From positions 4,216,001 through 4,280,000 of the forward strand of contig JAJFPB010000004.1 of assembly GCA_020881915.1 (NCBI GenBank): DNA of 64,000 nt. The letters are read 5' to 3'. The notes below the pieces were generated by a model, which saw only the letters and a list, made by a program, of their open reading frames with translations, had not been told where the DNA came from and did not search any database. Source of the DNA: Paramyrothecium sp. XJ0827 (lineage: Eukaryota; Ascomycota; Sordariomycetes; Hypocreales; Stachybotryaceae). Position numbers and translations under genes: made by a program. Shown piece by piece: positions 35,220-48,522 of the stretch (the first letter of the stretch is position 1; each line of letters opens with the position of its first letter).

Positions 35220-36742
35220 GTTTGCAAAAGTTGGGTATTTGCTTGGAATCTCCTTTCGGTGTCGGGAAGAAAAAAAAACAAGGACCTTTAACAAGGGCGT
35301 GATGGTGAAAACCTGCGGCAAAGCGAGCGAAGCAGTACGGTCAGCGAAACGAATGACGGAGTGACGCAGGGGCCGGAAGAAGAGAAGAGCAGGTTTCTCA
35401 GCGGCAGTCGAGCCTCTTATACGCTCTCTTCCTTCTTCGGATCAGCGTCATGCAGAGCAGCCAGAAATCCACCTCGCCGCCCAGCCTCTGCATTGGCGAT
35501 GTGCGGATACCCGGGGGGCGCCGTCAGTCCTTTGCCTCCAGGGCATCGCAGGCTCCCGACCAACCCAATGGCAACGCCCATCAACAACAGTAATCCCTGA
35601 CCGGGTCCTTTCGTCTAGTGGCATGCCAACCTGGGGCGCTGGGCCATGCAGATGCTTCAGCTGCTCGGGGACAGGCGGATGAGGCTGGTCAGGCCATCAA
35701 GGCCCTCGGCTTGGCGGCCTGCGAGAGGGTGGGATGCGCTCCCGCGGAACGTGGGTTGGTGCGTTGACGGGCTCAAGCAAGCGCATGCACGGCGGGAGGG
35801 CTTTATTGGCCGTGGCGGGTCTATCGAATTGCTTGCTTACTTCTCAACTATGCGTTGGTTATGTTAGAGAAGATGTTTAGATGCGTCTCAGTCTCTTCAG
35901 GCTTGTCCGAAACTCAATTTCAGATGCCTCTGAGACGTGACTCTCAGAACTTCCAACCAACAACCCACGACTTCTTCAACTCACTGATCTTGACTAAATC
36001 TTCTCTCGTCCCAGAGGAACACAACAGTCTGGCCATCATGTTGGTACGTGGCCCCCTCTCCTCCAGAGTGAGGACCCGGATGGCTCGCGGCCATCACGGT
36101 GCGTCGCAGCTCCAGTTCGCCAAGACCCAATCAGGTGCGCCATAATTGCAGGATTGCAAGCATCAGCAGCATCGCTGCCGATGGCTTTGCAGCTGAGGTC
36201 TCTTGTTGGTGAGCGGGAAAAAAATATGGTTAATTGCGGCGTCTGTGCCTTGCATCGTAGGCCGAGGGCCCGTTGTTGTTCAAATTTGGGTGTGGATCGT
36301 GCATGGAACCGTTGCGGCTCTCTGAGGCCCTCAAGTCACTCATCATTTCAATCAATGGCTGCTTGCGCTGAGAGTCGCATGTGACAGTTTGACGAACTTG
36401 TGCGAGTAGTCCTCAGGGGTTATATCATCACTCCATCCAAGGTCGTGTGAGGGACCTTCTCCTTGTGTTATTAATGGTTCCCTGCTTCGTCGCATCAGCG
36501 AACCCACTCTCAAAGGCTCTAGCCCTGGTACAAGGTATGTAAGAAGGCGATAGTGTACATGAATGCCCATATAGTTTTTTTTACATATCTGGGTCCACTG
36601 TCCGTGTCGAGTGCGGACGGTGACCAGAAAATGGACAATTGTCCACAGCCACTTACATCCTGCCTTGGGGCCAATCCATCGCTACCGATACCGTTCCTGA
36701 ACGCCCAACTCGAGACAAAATAAAGCAAAGGATCATGGCATT
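35220..36742. other. Intergenic, 1.5 kb
   Basis: Upstream region of the surface protein gene, including a C/T-rich leader. No supported gene. A short tRNA-like start near 35609 lacks a matching 3' half. Confidence 0.4.
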
Positions 36743-38471
36743 TTAGAATATCCGCGTCGTGCTGGGCCCAACCCAATGGGGCTTTTCGCATTGGTGCTGC
36801 TCCGTCCACTCGCGAATCCGAGTCTGCATCCAACCGGCAGTGAAGTCGACGTGCTTGATCTTGGGCTTGACCTTCGGGGTCATCTCCTCGTCGTTCTCAT
36901 CCTTCTCTGCCTCGGGTGCAGGCAGCTCCTCGAGCTTCCTCTCGCGACCCTGACGGATCGAGCCCATGGGAATGCACCGATTCTCGTCCTCGCCTCGCCA
37001 ATTCCACTGCAGGCACCTCTCCTCGCTCTTGCAATATCTCTCGCACTGCGCGGCCGAGGTAATGGTGATGTCATCTGGCACATCCCACCTGTCCCAGTCC
37101 CCGTTGTCCCAGTTCTCGAGCTTCGCCTTTTGGCCAGTGTGGTGAAAACCCCAAAGGTCGGCATAAAGCAATGGTTGCTGAGAGTGGTTAGCATGAGCAG
37201 ACAGAACGGTGGGTATAAATAGTGTTTCAGTAGCTGGAACGTAGGACTGGACTTACGTCATGGTGTCTCTGGCTGAATTCCCACCTCCACAAGTCTGTCA
37301 TCTCGTGGGCCATAGTCTTGTGAAGCGTCAAGACCGGTTGGCACCAGTACGCATCGCTAAATGGCACGCCATGCAGCGGGTGCGGGTTGAACAGCGGCCA
37401 ATACCCCTGGAGGCGGATGTTCACGTCGAAAAGCGTGTAGCCGATGACGCTGTCGCCGCAGCATTCCATCTGCAGGAGATCCAGCCACTTTTCGGCCAGT
37501 GAGGGCTCGGCATATTGCCCGGTCGGCCCAACCTCGCGCTTGAGTAGCGCCTTGACCGCCGCACGGCTGAGAACGAAGCCGGGGCCGCCGTTGGCAAACC
37601 AGGTGGCTTCTTTGTTCTTCGATCGCGTGTTCTCTCGGCCGGGGGAGGGCGAGCCCATGTATAGCGGTACGTCGGGGTCGAAGGTCTGGAGGAAGCGAAA
37701 CAAGTTGTCCCAAAATACATACCTGAGAGGAAGAATTGTCAGCACGTCGTTTCCTTGGTTGATCCCTTCTTCAGGGGCGGCGCACGAGGCACGCCGCGGC
37801 GCCATGAAAGAATGGCAATTTATGGGTCGAACTCACGTATCTGTTTCATAGAAGAAATAAAAGGGCTTGTTCGGCTTGGTCATCCACGCGCGCTCAATCA
37901 TGGGCAAAAACTTGTACTTGTCAAGGATCCAGCCATTGATCTTCTTGGCCTCCTTCTTGTCGCCAAGTGTGCCGTTCGCCCGCATCGCGCGCTGCCAGAC
38001 GTAGTGCTGCATGTCGGGGTTCGCGGTCAGGTTGAAGTACGGCGCGGGCAGGTCGGCCAAGATATCGATGACGTCGTGTCCGCGCACCGACTCGTCGAGG
38101 TCGGAGAAGATGAGCAGGTCGTCGCGGCCGAAGCATGCGCTGACGGTCTCGAGCTGGGCGTCGACCTTGCGGCGGTCCTCGCCGTAGCCCATCTTGAGGA
38201 TGGGCTGGACATGGTTGAGGAGGTGCTTCGGGAAGCTGGCGCACAGGTCGTCGACGGATTTGTCGGTCGGGTCCATGCTGACGGGGAAGAAGCTGCTCGT
38301 CGTGGAGAAGTCGTACGGCTCGGAGGAGGAGGCCTTGACACGGTGGCCGAGGACGGGTATGGATAGCAATTGGGAGCCATCTGATTCGCGGCGCACGAAG
38401 ACGCCGACCATGAAAAAGAAGGTGACGATTGTGGTAGCGATTCGGATGAACCGCTTGTTGAGGTTGATCAT
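36743..38471 (-). CDS. Type II membrane glycosyltransferase, GT31/fringe-like (fungal DUF604-type)
   Basis: The product is 511 residues in three exons with introns at 37723-37836 and 37178-37256. A single N-terminal signal anchor (about residues 10-26) indicates a Golgi type II protein. The catalytic core shows LLIFSDLDESVRGHDVIDIL, WMTKPNKPFYFFYETDTYVFWDNL with the metal-binding ETDTY (DxD-like) motif, then FANGGPGFVLSRAAV and ECCGDSVIGYTLFD, the usual order in fringe-like beta-1,3-glycosyltransferases. The C-terminal part is Cys-rich (CERYCKSEERCLQWNWRG), resembling a PAN/apple-like segment found in fungal members. The acceptor is unknown; cell-wall or protein O-glycan extension is a reasonable guess. 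Confidence 0.87.
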
Positions 38472-40772
38472 GTCGGAGAGTCGGGTGGGCGAATGCTGCC
38501 CGAGCTCGACGATGCGATGACGATGTAGGGGGACTATTCTTCGCTCGCAGATGGAAGAGAGAATCAGGCGAAGTTCTCTAAGCACACGGGCTGGGTCGGT
38601 GCTGAGGGTCGTTTTTTCCCTTTTTCTTCTTTCCTTTTCACATTCGGGATCCTCCCATAGCGCCAGAGGCCGGTTCCGTTTCGTCCGTTCGTGATAATGG
38701 AGAATGGAGATGGTGGAAAGAAGGGGTGTGGGGCGGCATCGAGGTTCGAGACTCAGCTAACGTGCGGAAGAACCAGAAACCCCCACGGCCCCCGAGAAAA
38801 CCGCTATGGCCTCCTCTCGCGTCTGTAGGTTAGTAGGTACCGAGTGCGACTATGGATTGGCCGTTGGGACTAAAGGTACTCGGCTATCCAGGATGGATTA
38901 GTGCCAATGTCGGCATTAACCCTGAACCTGCTGCAGCTCCTGGCCAAAAGTGTTTTCAACAAGACGGTTCAGGCACCGTGCCGGCGCCTCAAGGCCAATT
39001 CCTAGTCTAGCATTTCCCTTCCCACGAAAATCCCAATTACCATGCGCCCAGCATGACATGGGGCCATGCTATGCTATTGGCTGTGTCCCCTGGAACCATT
39101 CCCTTCCGGCTGTCAATACGAACGTTCCGAGATGGCAATCGCGTATTCGAGGACGCGTACAGAGTACGACAGGGGCATCATGCAGAGCGAAAGGGGTTCT
39201 CGTCGTCATTTTAGATTCGCGAAAACTCGGTTGGGTATGGCGCACCTTGGCACCGTCAGCTGTGCCCACAGGAGCAGAAAGCTTAGCTGTGATGCCAAGA
39301 CTCGCGACGACCCCTGTACTGGGGTTCACGTTCCTCGTACTTGTTGATTACGTCTTGCTGCTCCAAGGTCAACAAAATCTCTATTAACCATTGAGCCAAT
39401 GTCTTTTGAGTCATAAGCCCTAGACACATTGCGATGGAGCGATTTACACCCACTAATTGCCTTTAACGTACATCCGTACGTGGTCGAGCTTGAGCAAGCT
39501 ACCCTACAGCTTCGCCGGTCAATTCCATCCAAACGTGATCTTGTTCATAAGCTGGCGGCATGCGAAGGAAATAGAAAACAAATTGCGATTACCATTGAAT
39601 CTGAGACAGGGCTTTGCGTCCAAAGAAGTCTGTGATAGGTGACAAGGGACAGCCCGTCAAGCCGTTGTGTATCAGCCAAAACAGGTGAATGATGCTTTGT
39701 TCTTGAGCTACACCGACCGAGTCACAACAGCGTCTAGCCTGACGAGAATCTTGTGGATGATTTGCCTGGTATGCCATGTCTGGAAAAATACGCAACCTTG
39801 CCTCTGCTCCACCGTTTTCTTCTACCTACTATTCAGTAAAAAACTGAAGCGCGAGCTTCGATGTCTCTGAAATACGGCGAGGATGTCGCATAGCTAGCCA
39901 CAACTTGACTGCTCAACAAAAGAACTTCTCCTCCGCCTGCATCAACGGCGTGATAAAGTGGCGGGTTTCATTGACGCTGTTCTCTGAGCCTCTGCCTTCC
40001 GTCCTTTTTCTTTTATCTTTCTGCTTGGAAATCTTATTACCGCTTATTCAGTTGTATATCGGAAACCGCGAATTGGTTAGTCTTACGGAGACACCTCTAT
40101 TTCTCGTCGTATTGTATCCTTGCGTCAATCGACAATCCCCTGAATACCTCTCGGCTGTCCTATGTAAGCAGTACTGAGCAGCGTAACGTGTATGAGCTAC
40201 TCGCAGAATTGTTCTAACGATATGGAGGGTGCTAATGTTGGAATAATTGTCCAGTGCAACCTTCAGGCATTGAGAAAGGGTAGCAGCCTCTGGACGCATG
40301 CTATTCGGTGGGTAGGAATTGGTCACTCCTTGAAGCCTGTGCCACGCTCGCCGTGGCATCTTCAGATCAAGCCATTTAGTATAGGTTTATGCTGCTCAGT
40401 GTCTAATCCTTTTGAGGTGGATAGCCTTTTCTTTTTTTCTTTTTTTCTTTCTTTTTTTGGTCTACTGGGAATGGCGACTGCCGCGGAAGAAAAAAGACGC
40501 TTGCTTGTCACAGTCATGACGCCTGTTGGTGGAAATGTTTTTTGTTTAGTCTCACCAGTGCAAAGCCAGGATTTGGAATTTCATTCATCATTTACGTGCT
40601 GCGGGAAAGTTTTCAAACAGGAACTTCCTGTCCGAGGTGAAGAAAGTCTGCTCATGAGTGCCTCAGTGGGATTCGTTTATTCGTTCGTGCGATAATGCCA
40701 TAGCAAAGTCTACCAGACCAAGCCAACCACCCTAAACTCCCTGCGCCGAAATAACTCGAGCCAAACGTACAC
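38472..40772. other. Intergenic, 2.3 kb, with T/C-rich tract
   Basis: No supported gene. At about 40427-40460 there is an almost pure T/C run (TTTTCTTTTTTTC units). The first ~200 bp belong to the glycosyltransferase upstream region. Confidence 0.4.
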
Positions 40773-41318
40773 TTATTCCTCCAAGGTCTCCATGGCCGTT
40801 CTGATGCTGTCCATCGCATCAAATAGAGTGACAGCATCCTGTCCCTCGGATTGTGCCTCCTCTCTCAGAATCTCATACTCTAGGCCCGCGATGAACGACT
40901 GTGCAAATGTGGCAGCCGTTCTTAGCTCGGGCGCGAGCTGGGAGCTTGGGTGGAGGGTATCCATCACCGCAACCGCCCTGCAGTAGTAGGAAAGAATGTC
41001 CTCGTTCTCTCCTTGCTTCAGCTCGGATAGCTCCCTGGTGAAGCGTTTGACAAGCGCAAGAGATAGGATCTCTAGATCTCGCTTGACTGCCTCGTCCTCC
41101 TCTGCTCGGTCGAGTATGTGCTGTAGCTCCGGAACACATTCGACGAAGTGTTTGGCAGCTCCAGTAAGCAGTTCCATCATGTGTTGAATGACGTTGCTGG
41201 CTGATGCCGTGCTGTCATCCAGTCGCACGGCTTCTTCTACATCGACAGTCCACTGCATGACTGGAAAGTTGTAACCGTTGAAGGTTACAAGCATGTCAGT
41301 ATGCACGAACGCAGCCAT
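40773..41318 (-). CDS. Gag-like protein, retrotransposon-derived
   Basis: This 181-residue open frame has no intron. The segment VKRFTRELSELKQGENEDILSYYCRAV, followed by helix-rich sequence, resembles the capsid-like gag region of fungal LTR retroelements (the retrotrans_gag pattern of a hydrophobic helix, FxxxFxxLxQ and a modest acidic linker). No zinc knuckle, protease, reverse transcriptase, integrase or LTR is visible nearby. It is therefore either a stranded fragment of a retroelement or a domesticated gag gene. Its frame is intact, with no stop or frameshift, which favours some recent activity or selection, but 181 codons is not decisive. Confidence 0.6.
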   Translation of the reverse strand: MAAFVHTDMLVTFNGYNFPVMQWTVDVEEAVRLDDSTASASNVIQHMMELLTGAAKHFVECVPELQHILDRAEEDEAVKRDLEILSLALVKRFTRELSELKQGENEDILSYYCRAVAVMDTLHPSSQLAPELRTAATFAQSFIAGLEYEILREEAQSEGQDAVTLFDAMDSIRTAMETLEE

Positions 41319-43623
41319 TTTGGTGTAATCTGTCCTTCTTCGACTGTTAGTAAAGTGTAGGCTGAAGAAGGGCCACGATCACCAAACCTGCTTCAATAGA
41401 GAAAGTTTACAGGTGTTGGAAACCGGCAGACTGAGAACGTCAAAGATTGGCGGAGTGGAAGCGTTACAACGTGATAGAAACTGCATGGGATGTATTTTGA
41501 GAGGAGAGGTTAGGATGTGTTTGTGCTTCCAGGAGATTAAATACGTCGTCTTGCCAGTCACAGAGTGCACGACAGCTGTCTGGTCACTGCCGTTGGATGC
41601 AGAACTGCCCGGGACGGCCTCGAAATGTGGAGCGAGTTTCCCTCAACGGGTGCCACACACCTCCAAACAATAGGCAGACAATAGGGATAAGAAAAAGTAC
41701 AATAGCTGAGGTAGAAGATATTCCTATGAGCTACTGCGGAAAAAATCTATGCACAGTGGAACAGATTTTATTCTCCCCCCAATTTCAGAAGGTACAATGA
41801 ATAGTGACAATAATCCTCCCCTACCAGTGATCTGTGGGATACAATCCAGACTTTGGTGTAATGATCTATCATACTGTTACGGACGGCGCAAGGATTTTGG
41901 AGCAATGAAGTCTCCAGCCGTGTGCAAGTGAATACGTTGTATCAAGCACCTCAATTTTGACGAGCAGAATCTTCTAGCTAGCATTCGTCTCTCCTCCTCC
42001 TGAAGATCAATGCGACAATAATAATCAGACCTTTCCTAGCAGAGATTGCACACATGATGATATTTGATTGGAACGATGGAGATATGCAGAAAAGATTTAC
42101 CTCGAACCTCGCACATCGATATCTTGGTAGTTTCGTGCAGATAGGATGGTACTTTCTCCTGTACGGCTAGCAGAAGGTGATTCGGAGACTGACCATAATA
42201 GAATGTGATTCAGAGACTAATCATCATACTCATCATCGGGCCTCCGGTGTTGATCACGTGTGACTTGTTCGGATTCGGATCGCTCAAAACTAGACGCAAT
42301 TTAGTAGTTCAGGACGTAACCAAATGGCAAGTTGATTCTCACCCATTTCAGGAGGCGTGAGCTAGCAATGGGGACAAAGAGTGCGTACGTTAGGAGAACA
42401 AACAGGAGCCCATGTAGGACCGTGTGCTGTTGGCTGTGCTTGACCAGACTTTTGGACGCTTACGAACAATACTGTACGAAAAGAAAGTATCTTTCTCGAC
42501 ATTCTTTGATCACATCACCGAATGTTGTCGATGGAACAAAGCTTCGGGCCATCGCAATGGAAGTTGTCTACCCGACGTAGTCGCTGACTGAAGAGCATCG
42601 CTTGTATATCGCTTGGGACATCATATTGCGGGGGAAACACCAGCACTAGAAACCTCTTGTCGTTGCCACACCCAAATGTGCAAGAGAGGAATAGTACGTA
42701 AATGGGCGTACTCGAACCTCCGAAGGGTAGGACAGGTGATCTTTGGGAGACAACGGTCAAGCTGAGCCTAGTCAGCCAAGGGGGTCTTACTGATCAGGTC
42801 AGATACAGATCTGTCGATGGTCAAGGCAAAGTCTGGGCTACACTGCGTGACAAATCCACTGTCTCACTGGTCAGCCAGCAGTGGCTGGGCTTTTGCTCTA
42901 GGTGCCGCCTCGGAGCCAGCTGACGATCATACGCTGCAGCCATTGGTGGCCTCGTTCAGCGGATTAGGCTGCAAGGGTATGGGACGCACGGATCCGAATG
43001 TATGTCAGGCAAGAGTTGTGAGCCAGACGGGTTTCGGAGGTTTTGCTGGGCGAAGCACTGTAACCATGTCCACCAAATCGACGGGATCGAGCAGGAGACT
43101 TGCATGCTGTCCTACACACCCGGGCAAAGAATTCCGGCTGCTCCACAATTGACGATGAGATCGTGGTCAGATGCTGATCTTATCTACAGTTTTCGACCGG
43201 GACAAATGAAAAGAGGGACAGACGAAAAGGCAATGGGTGGCTTGGGACAGCGACAACCACAGTCGGGCTGGTCGAAGTCCTGACCAGTCAGAAAAAATCC
43301 CTGCTGAATATTCTGTCCCAGCATCGACCGATTCAACTGTTTTCCACACCGAGTAACGGCCACGGAACGCTAGTGACGTCGAATGTGCTGACTTGCATAG
43401 CCCTGGCAGCCGGTAATTGCAGCCACAGCTGGAGCATCACCAATGGCTTGCAGCGTGTTCGCCTCGAGACTTGCAGCAACCCCTGCGACGAACCCCTACA
43501 TCCTTTCGTCGCGGCTCATGCTCTGCGTCACTATAAGTATGCGGCTGAATCCATTGAACCGCGACGCACTTTTGCGTAAGCTCACGGCTGCCATGTTGCC
43601 TGCGACTGCCGGCAAGCCTAGGA
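41319..43623. other. Intergenic, 2.3 kb
   Basis: No supported gene on either strand. The last ~250 bp before 43624 would be the promoter/leader of the CorA-like gene. Confidence 0.4.
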
Positions 43624-46600
43624 ATGGCTCACAATCCCTCAGCGCGCTCCAGCCAGAGCGCTTTGAAGCCCATTACCTGTTTGAGCGCTGATGCTCATGA
43701 TAGCGAAAACGTCACCGACAAGCTCATCCACTATCTCGGGTGCATTGAGTATTGTGAGCGGGAAGCCTACTACGACGGCCTGCCCGAGGACAATCAGCTA
43801 CAGATCAAGGTTGAGCTGCGACGTATTGAATACATTCGTCGGGTAATCGAGGGCTCGGAAGCAGACAAGAATCTTGCCGCAAGAGTCACGAGCAGTCTCA
43901 GCGAATGGCGCAAATTCTCTCAGAAAGAGGTGGAGCAGGTGGCCAGATGGAGCGCCATCGCGAAGCCGGAGCGCAAGGGCTATCGTCTTCACGATCCCAA
44001 CGCCCAGCGACGGGTGAAGGACGTCAGGCCAGAGGACTACGACCCCAACAAGGACTTCAGCGCGTACTACATTGAGTATGTCAAATCCGAGGGAAGGACG
44101 AATACGGAGCGTCGGCCCTCGGGAGAGTTCCTTTACAAGAACAAATTCCCGAACCAGAAGATCTCCGTCCACAACCTTCTGTACGACACGCAAGTGAACC
44201 CTCTGAGCAGGAAGAAGCTGGCCGCTGATGCTGCTGGTCAGCCACCAGACAGGATTCGATACTTTCACCTGCCGGCCAATAACATGAAGTGGGTGGAAGA
44301 TGCAATCGCTCGATACTATGACGAGGAAAATCCGCAGTACGATACAGCCTATCGCAAGGCAGAACCACCCTCTTGTGCTACGATGCTTCTTCGTCGGGAC
44401 TTCTGGCTGGGCCAGGAACATGGCAGAGGGTCTCCAATCATTCACACCCGGCATATGCGACCGCTGTGCGAGCCCGTGTCTTCAGGTACTCGTCTTGGCT
44501 GATCAACTGGGAAGACTTTGCTGACGCGAAGCAGATCCGACAAAAGTCGAGCAAAAGCCTCGAAACATTGTTCTGTTTGTAAGAAAACCCACCCAAGCGA
44601 CTGTGGCGCGCGACTAAAGAACTTGTAGATGCCATACCTCCATTGGGAGTTGGACCATCAGCGCGAGCGCCTACAGGCGTTCGTTGGCCGGCGCTGGGCG
44701 CATCACAAAGAGAACTTGCAGTTGATAGAATACGAAAGATATCTCCAACGTCGCAAAGAACGAGCGAACCTCGCTGGCCCGAGGCGACCGGCTCGTCCAG
44801 CTACGCACCGCGAAGGAAGGTCCACGTTGTCTCACCGCACATGGAACACAGCGCGGAGGTCCACGCACGATACAGCCCTGTCAGATCACCGTCCACCCAA
44901 CGATCCCCCAGAAGCGGTGGCCCGGCGTGTTCAGCGTGAGCCGAGCGGAAAGTTCCGTCACATTACACCCCAGTGGCCACGAAGAGACACGTCAGGCAGA
45001 CTGTTGACGGGAAACAAGCTGGGGCAGCTCCTGTATGATGCCTTCAAGCTCTTTGAGGCAATTGACAATTATCGTGATCGTCGCCTCATTGACAGCTACC
45101 TCCTGGGGGACCCGCCGCTGCACCCTCGAAGAACGTTGGATCAGGCACACTTCTGGACACTTCGAAACACAAAGACAAGAGATCGCGACCAGGTGGTGTA
45201 TCGTGGCACAAGCGCGAAGCCTGATATGCTCCATCATTACTACCCAGAGGCCGAGGCAGGCGAGCAATGGAGCTGCGACAAAGAAGAAGACATCAGGCGT
45301 ACACAGTTTGATCTAGACGAGCAGGAAGCGGAGAGGAGCAGAGGAGTTCTTATGAGGCTGAGCAGCAGGCAAGGCTGGACTTCCATGGCGGAGAGTGCGC
45401 TGGCAGCCGTAGAGCGTGTTCCAACTCAAGATCCGGTCTTGCCGTTCGTCGAGCCGCATGATTGCACATCGGTACCGAACGCCGCAGATGCGCGACCGCC
45501 GTACGTGGAATGCCAGACATGCCGAGAGGCTATTCGAAAGGTGCCGCGACTCCTTATGGTGGACCAGCTCTGGATGTGGATTCTCGATGACCACACCATT
45601 CTTACATGTTTTCCTAAGCGATACGGCATCAACCGGCAGGATGCTTCGGGCGTGCACAAAGCGATTCGGCAAAGGCTCAGCCAAATTCGACGAAACCACA
45701 TCCGATCCGCGTATGACTTGGCCCTCATCATCATCGATGAGTCGAGCTCTTTGTTCTTTGATCGTACAAAGACGGATGAAAGGCAGCCACAAGTGATGGA
45801 GATATTCTCGGAAGCAATTGGCAACATGGTGCGTGCTAAAAACCCTTCGTCTCCTAGACTTCTGCTGATACTGTGATTTACAGGCGCACAAACAAACCAT
45901 CTCATCAAATCACCTCTGGCATTGGGCGGATGAACTTGCACGAGCCTCGTCGAAGCAGGCATCCAAAGTAGACCTCTCGGCACTACACATTGCCTTGCTG
46001 AACATCACGCCCGAGGGCAAACTGCAACGCGAAACAAAGGACATTATCGAGGAACTTGACATCCTGATCCATACCACGAGGCGTCAGCGGGAGCTTCTCA
46101 GACGGTTCAAGAAACACGGAGAGAATCTGCTTGACCGTAATGGCACATTCAAGTCCGGCCACTGGGACGGCAAGCCCGAACACATGGACGCGCGATCGCT
46201 GGCTTCCCTCAACAGTCTGAGGAACGGGGACGACCAGGAGCAGTACGAGAAGTGGAAGTGGTTCCGAACGAATGCGGAGGAGATCATACTCGAGGTGGAG
46301 GATCACTTGGAAGAACTGCTAGGCTTGCACGGGAGCGCTGATGCAGTCTGCAAGAGCGTAAGTTTCTTTCTGAGGCTCTGGTGGCAGTATCTGACACGAG
46401 CAGCTCGACAACTTGCTGGCATTGAAGCAGCAGCAAGCCTCGGTTGTTGTTGCGTGGCAATCCATTCGCCACGGAGAAGAAGCAGTCAAGCAGGGTCGTG
46501 CCATTATGATCTTTACGATCATCACAATCATTTTCGTAAGTTCCATTGAAACGTATCGCGAGGCGCCGGGGCCTAATTGCGGATCAGCTTCCTCTCGCCT

Positions 46601-47186
46601 TCATGGCTGCCATCTTTGGGATGAACAACAATACATTGGGGGACGACAAAATGTCTCTCGGCCAGCAACTCAAGCTCATGTGTACGTTTGCAGCATCCCG
46701 CCGTCCTCTGAACCTCTCTCATAATGCGCAGTCTCCATATCCGTTGCCGTCATCGCCGTTGTCGTCGTGATCGCATTCAGCAACTTCATCCGCGCCTTTA
46801 CTTGGTCGGTGCTTCACTACGGCGTAAACTGGCTGCTGGTCAAGACGGGGCTCTACCGCCTCTGGCTCGACATTGCGGACAAGGCACGCGAGGAACATCT
46901 TGTGGGGTGGGCCGAGAAGGAAGTCGACAAGATGAAGGAGGCAATCAAGAAAGACAGACGGCGGCAGATGGCTCTGCAACTTGACGCAGGGAAGAAACTG
47001 GGAAGCATGGCGTTCGAGACACCAACGGATGGTAACCGTGAGCAGCGTGGCCTGCAGAATGGAACTGCCAATGGAAGAATAGCTGGCGTAGCGTCACATG
47101 CGACCACCGCGACAGGCACGAATACCGCCGAGGGCATTGAACTTGGCTCTTGGAGGGCACATTCAGACCCGAATCCTGAATCATGA
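43624..47186 (+). CDS. CorA-like magnesium/zinc transporter-type membrane protein
   Basis: The product has about 1086 residues in seven exons. Introns: 44486-44534 (acceptor could be 44531), 44579-44628, 45829-45883, 46358-46403, 46536-46587 and 46682-46731. A long soluble N-terminal region includes HTRHMRPLCE and VLFMPYLHWE, both typical of the large fungal CorA-like proteins. LLMVDQLWMWILDDHTILTCFP follows, then a coiled linker. Two C-terminal membrane helices flank AAIFGMNNNTL, which carries the GMN motif that forms the CorA pore entrance. The first helix is HGEEAVKQGRAIMIFTIITIIF. Fungal members of this branch are common near NLR and ankyrin genes, and their ion transport has not generally been tested. 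The C-terminal tail (~100 residues) is polar and likely cytosolic. Confidence 0.87.
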
Positions 47187-47338
47187 GCGGCAGAGTGCGA
47201 CACGCAATAGGATGCAATAGAAGGCACGGCATAAGTTGGGCATATTTGCATGGGTCATTAACTCTATCTTGGTCCGTGACGGTCATAACAGTATGGTTTT
47301 TTGCTTTTTACATTTCTTTTCGTATTCCTTCCCACGCT

Positions 47339-48522
47339 TTACAGCTTGGGAGGGTTCTCCTCGGGGCTCTTGACCTCCACCAGCAGCTTGCCAGTGTTGA
47401 CGCCCTTGTACAAGTCGACGAGGCCCTTCTCGGCGGCCTGGATGCCGCCCTTGAGGACGGTCTCGGTGGTCTTGAGCTTGCCCTCGGAGATCCACTGGGA
47501 GATCTCCTTGCGGGCCTGGGGGAACTTTTCGGGGTGGTCTATGACGATGAAGCCCTCCATGCGGATGCGCATGGTGACGACGCGGGAGATGTTGCGGGGG
47601 CCGACGGGCTTGGAGGTGTTGTACTGGCTGATCATGCCGCAGCAGATGAAGCGGGCGTGCTCCTTGGCCTGGGACAGGCACATGTCGAGAATTTCTCCGC
47701 CGACTGGTTTGCTCGTTAGCGATTGCGCTTTCGCGACTGCGCGTCAGCAGCATGTTTTTACTCACCATTGTCGAAGTACACGTCGATGTGGTCCTTGGTG
47801 GCAGCGTAGAACTTGTCCTTGAAGTCGGAAGCCTTGTAGTTGAGGGCAACGTCGAGGCCGAGGTCGTCGACGAGCCACTTGCACTTGTCGTCGCTGCCGG
47901 CGATGGCGATGACGCGGGCGCCGTAGACGTGCTTGGCGATCTGGGCGGCGATGGAGCCGGTGGCGCCAGCGGCGCCGGACACGACGACCGTCTCACCGGG
48001 CTTGATGCCGCCGCTGATGACGGTGATGCCGACCCAGGCGGTCATGCCGGTCATGCCCAGACCGGACAGCATGTCCTGGGGGCGGCGCACGCTGGGGTAG
48101 TTGGCGGAGGGCTCGAAGGCGCCCTCGCGGAGGACGGCGTAGTTGGTCCAGCCGCAGTAGCCGACGACCAGGTCGTTCTCGGCGGCCTGCTTGCTGCGGG
48201 AGGCGAGGACGCGGCAGACGCCGGCGCCGCGCATGATGGCGCCGATCTGGACGGGAGGGAGGTAGGAACGGCTGTCTGTAGGGAGGGGCAGAGCCCGTGT
48301 CAGCAAGAGGCCGGGGCTGCCGAGAGTCGGGGATCACGAACCGTTCAGCCAGCCGCGCATGGCGGGGTCGAGCGAGAGGTAGAGGACCTCGACGAGGATC
48401 TCGCCATCCTTGAGGTCGCTGGGCGAGGGGACGGGGGTTGTGCGGGTCTCAAAGGTCTTGCCGGGGATGATGTCGTCGGTCGGCCGTTCGGCGAGGTGGA
48501 GGGAGGTAGCCTGGAGCGCCAT
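47339..48522 (-). CDS. NADP-dependent medium-chain reductase (PTGR/alkenal reductase type)
   Basis: The product is 351 residues in three exons with introns at 48276-48341 (GTTCGT donor) and 47704-47765. It has the zinc-free MDR architecture: N-terminal oxidoreductase domain with SLDPAMRGWLN, the Rossmann fold VVVSGAAGATGSIAAQIAK (NADP-binding AxxGxxG), and C-terminal YFDNVGGEILDMCL and FICCGMISQYN. These are the hallmarks of the leukotriene B4 dehydrogenase/prostaglandin reductase and YfmJ/CurA group, which reduce the double bond of reactive alkenals and enones. A detoxification role in the cytosol is likely. The ATG at 48522 is chosen; the upstream extension is leader. Confidence 0.92.

Noticed and set aside
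35607..35640. tRNA-Glu-like start (CCTTTCGTCTAGTGGC)
   Set aside because: No matching anticodon stem, T-loop GGTTCGAATCC-type box or acceptor 3' half follows, so it is not a tRNA gene.
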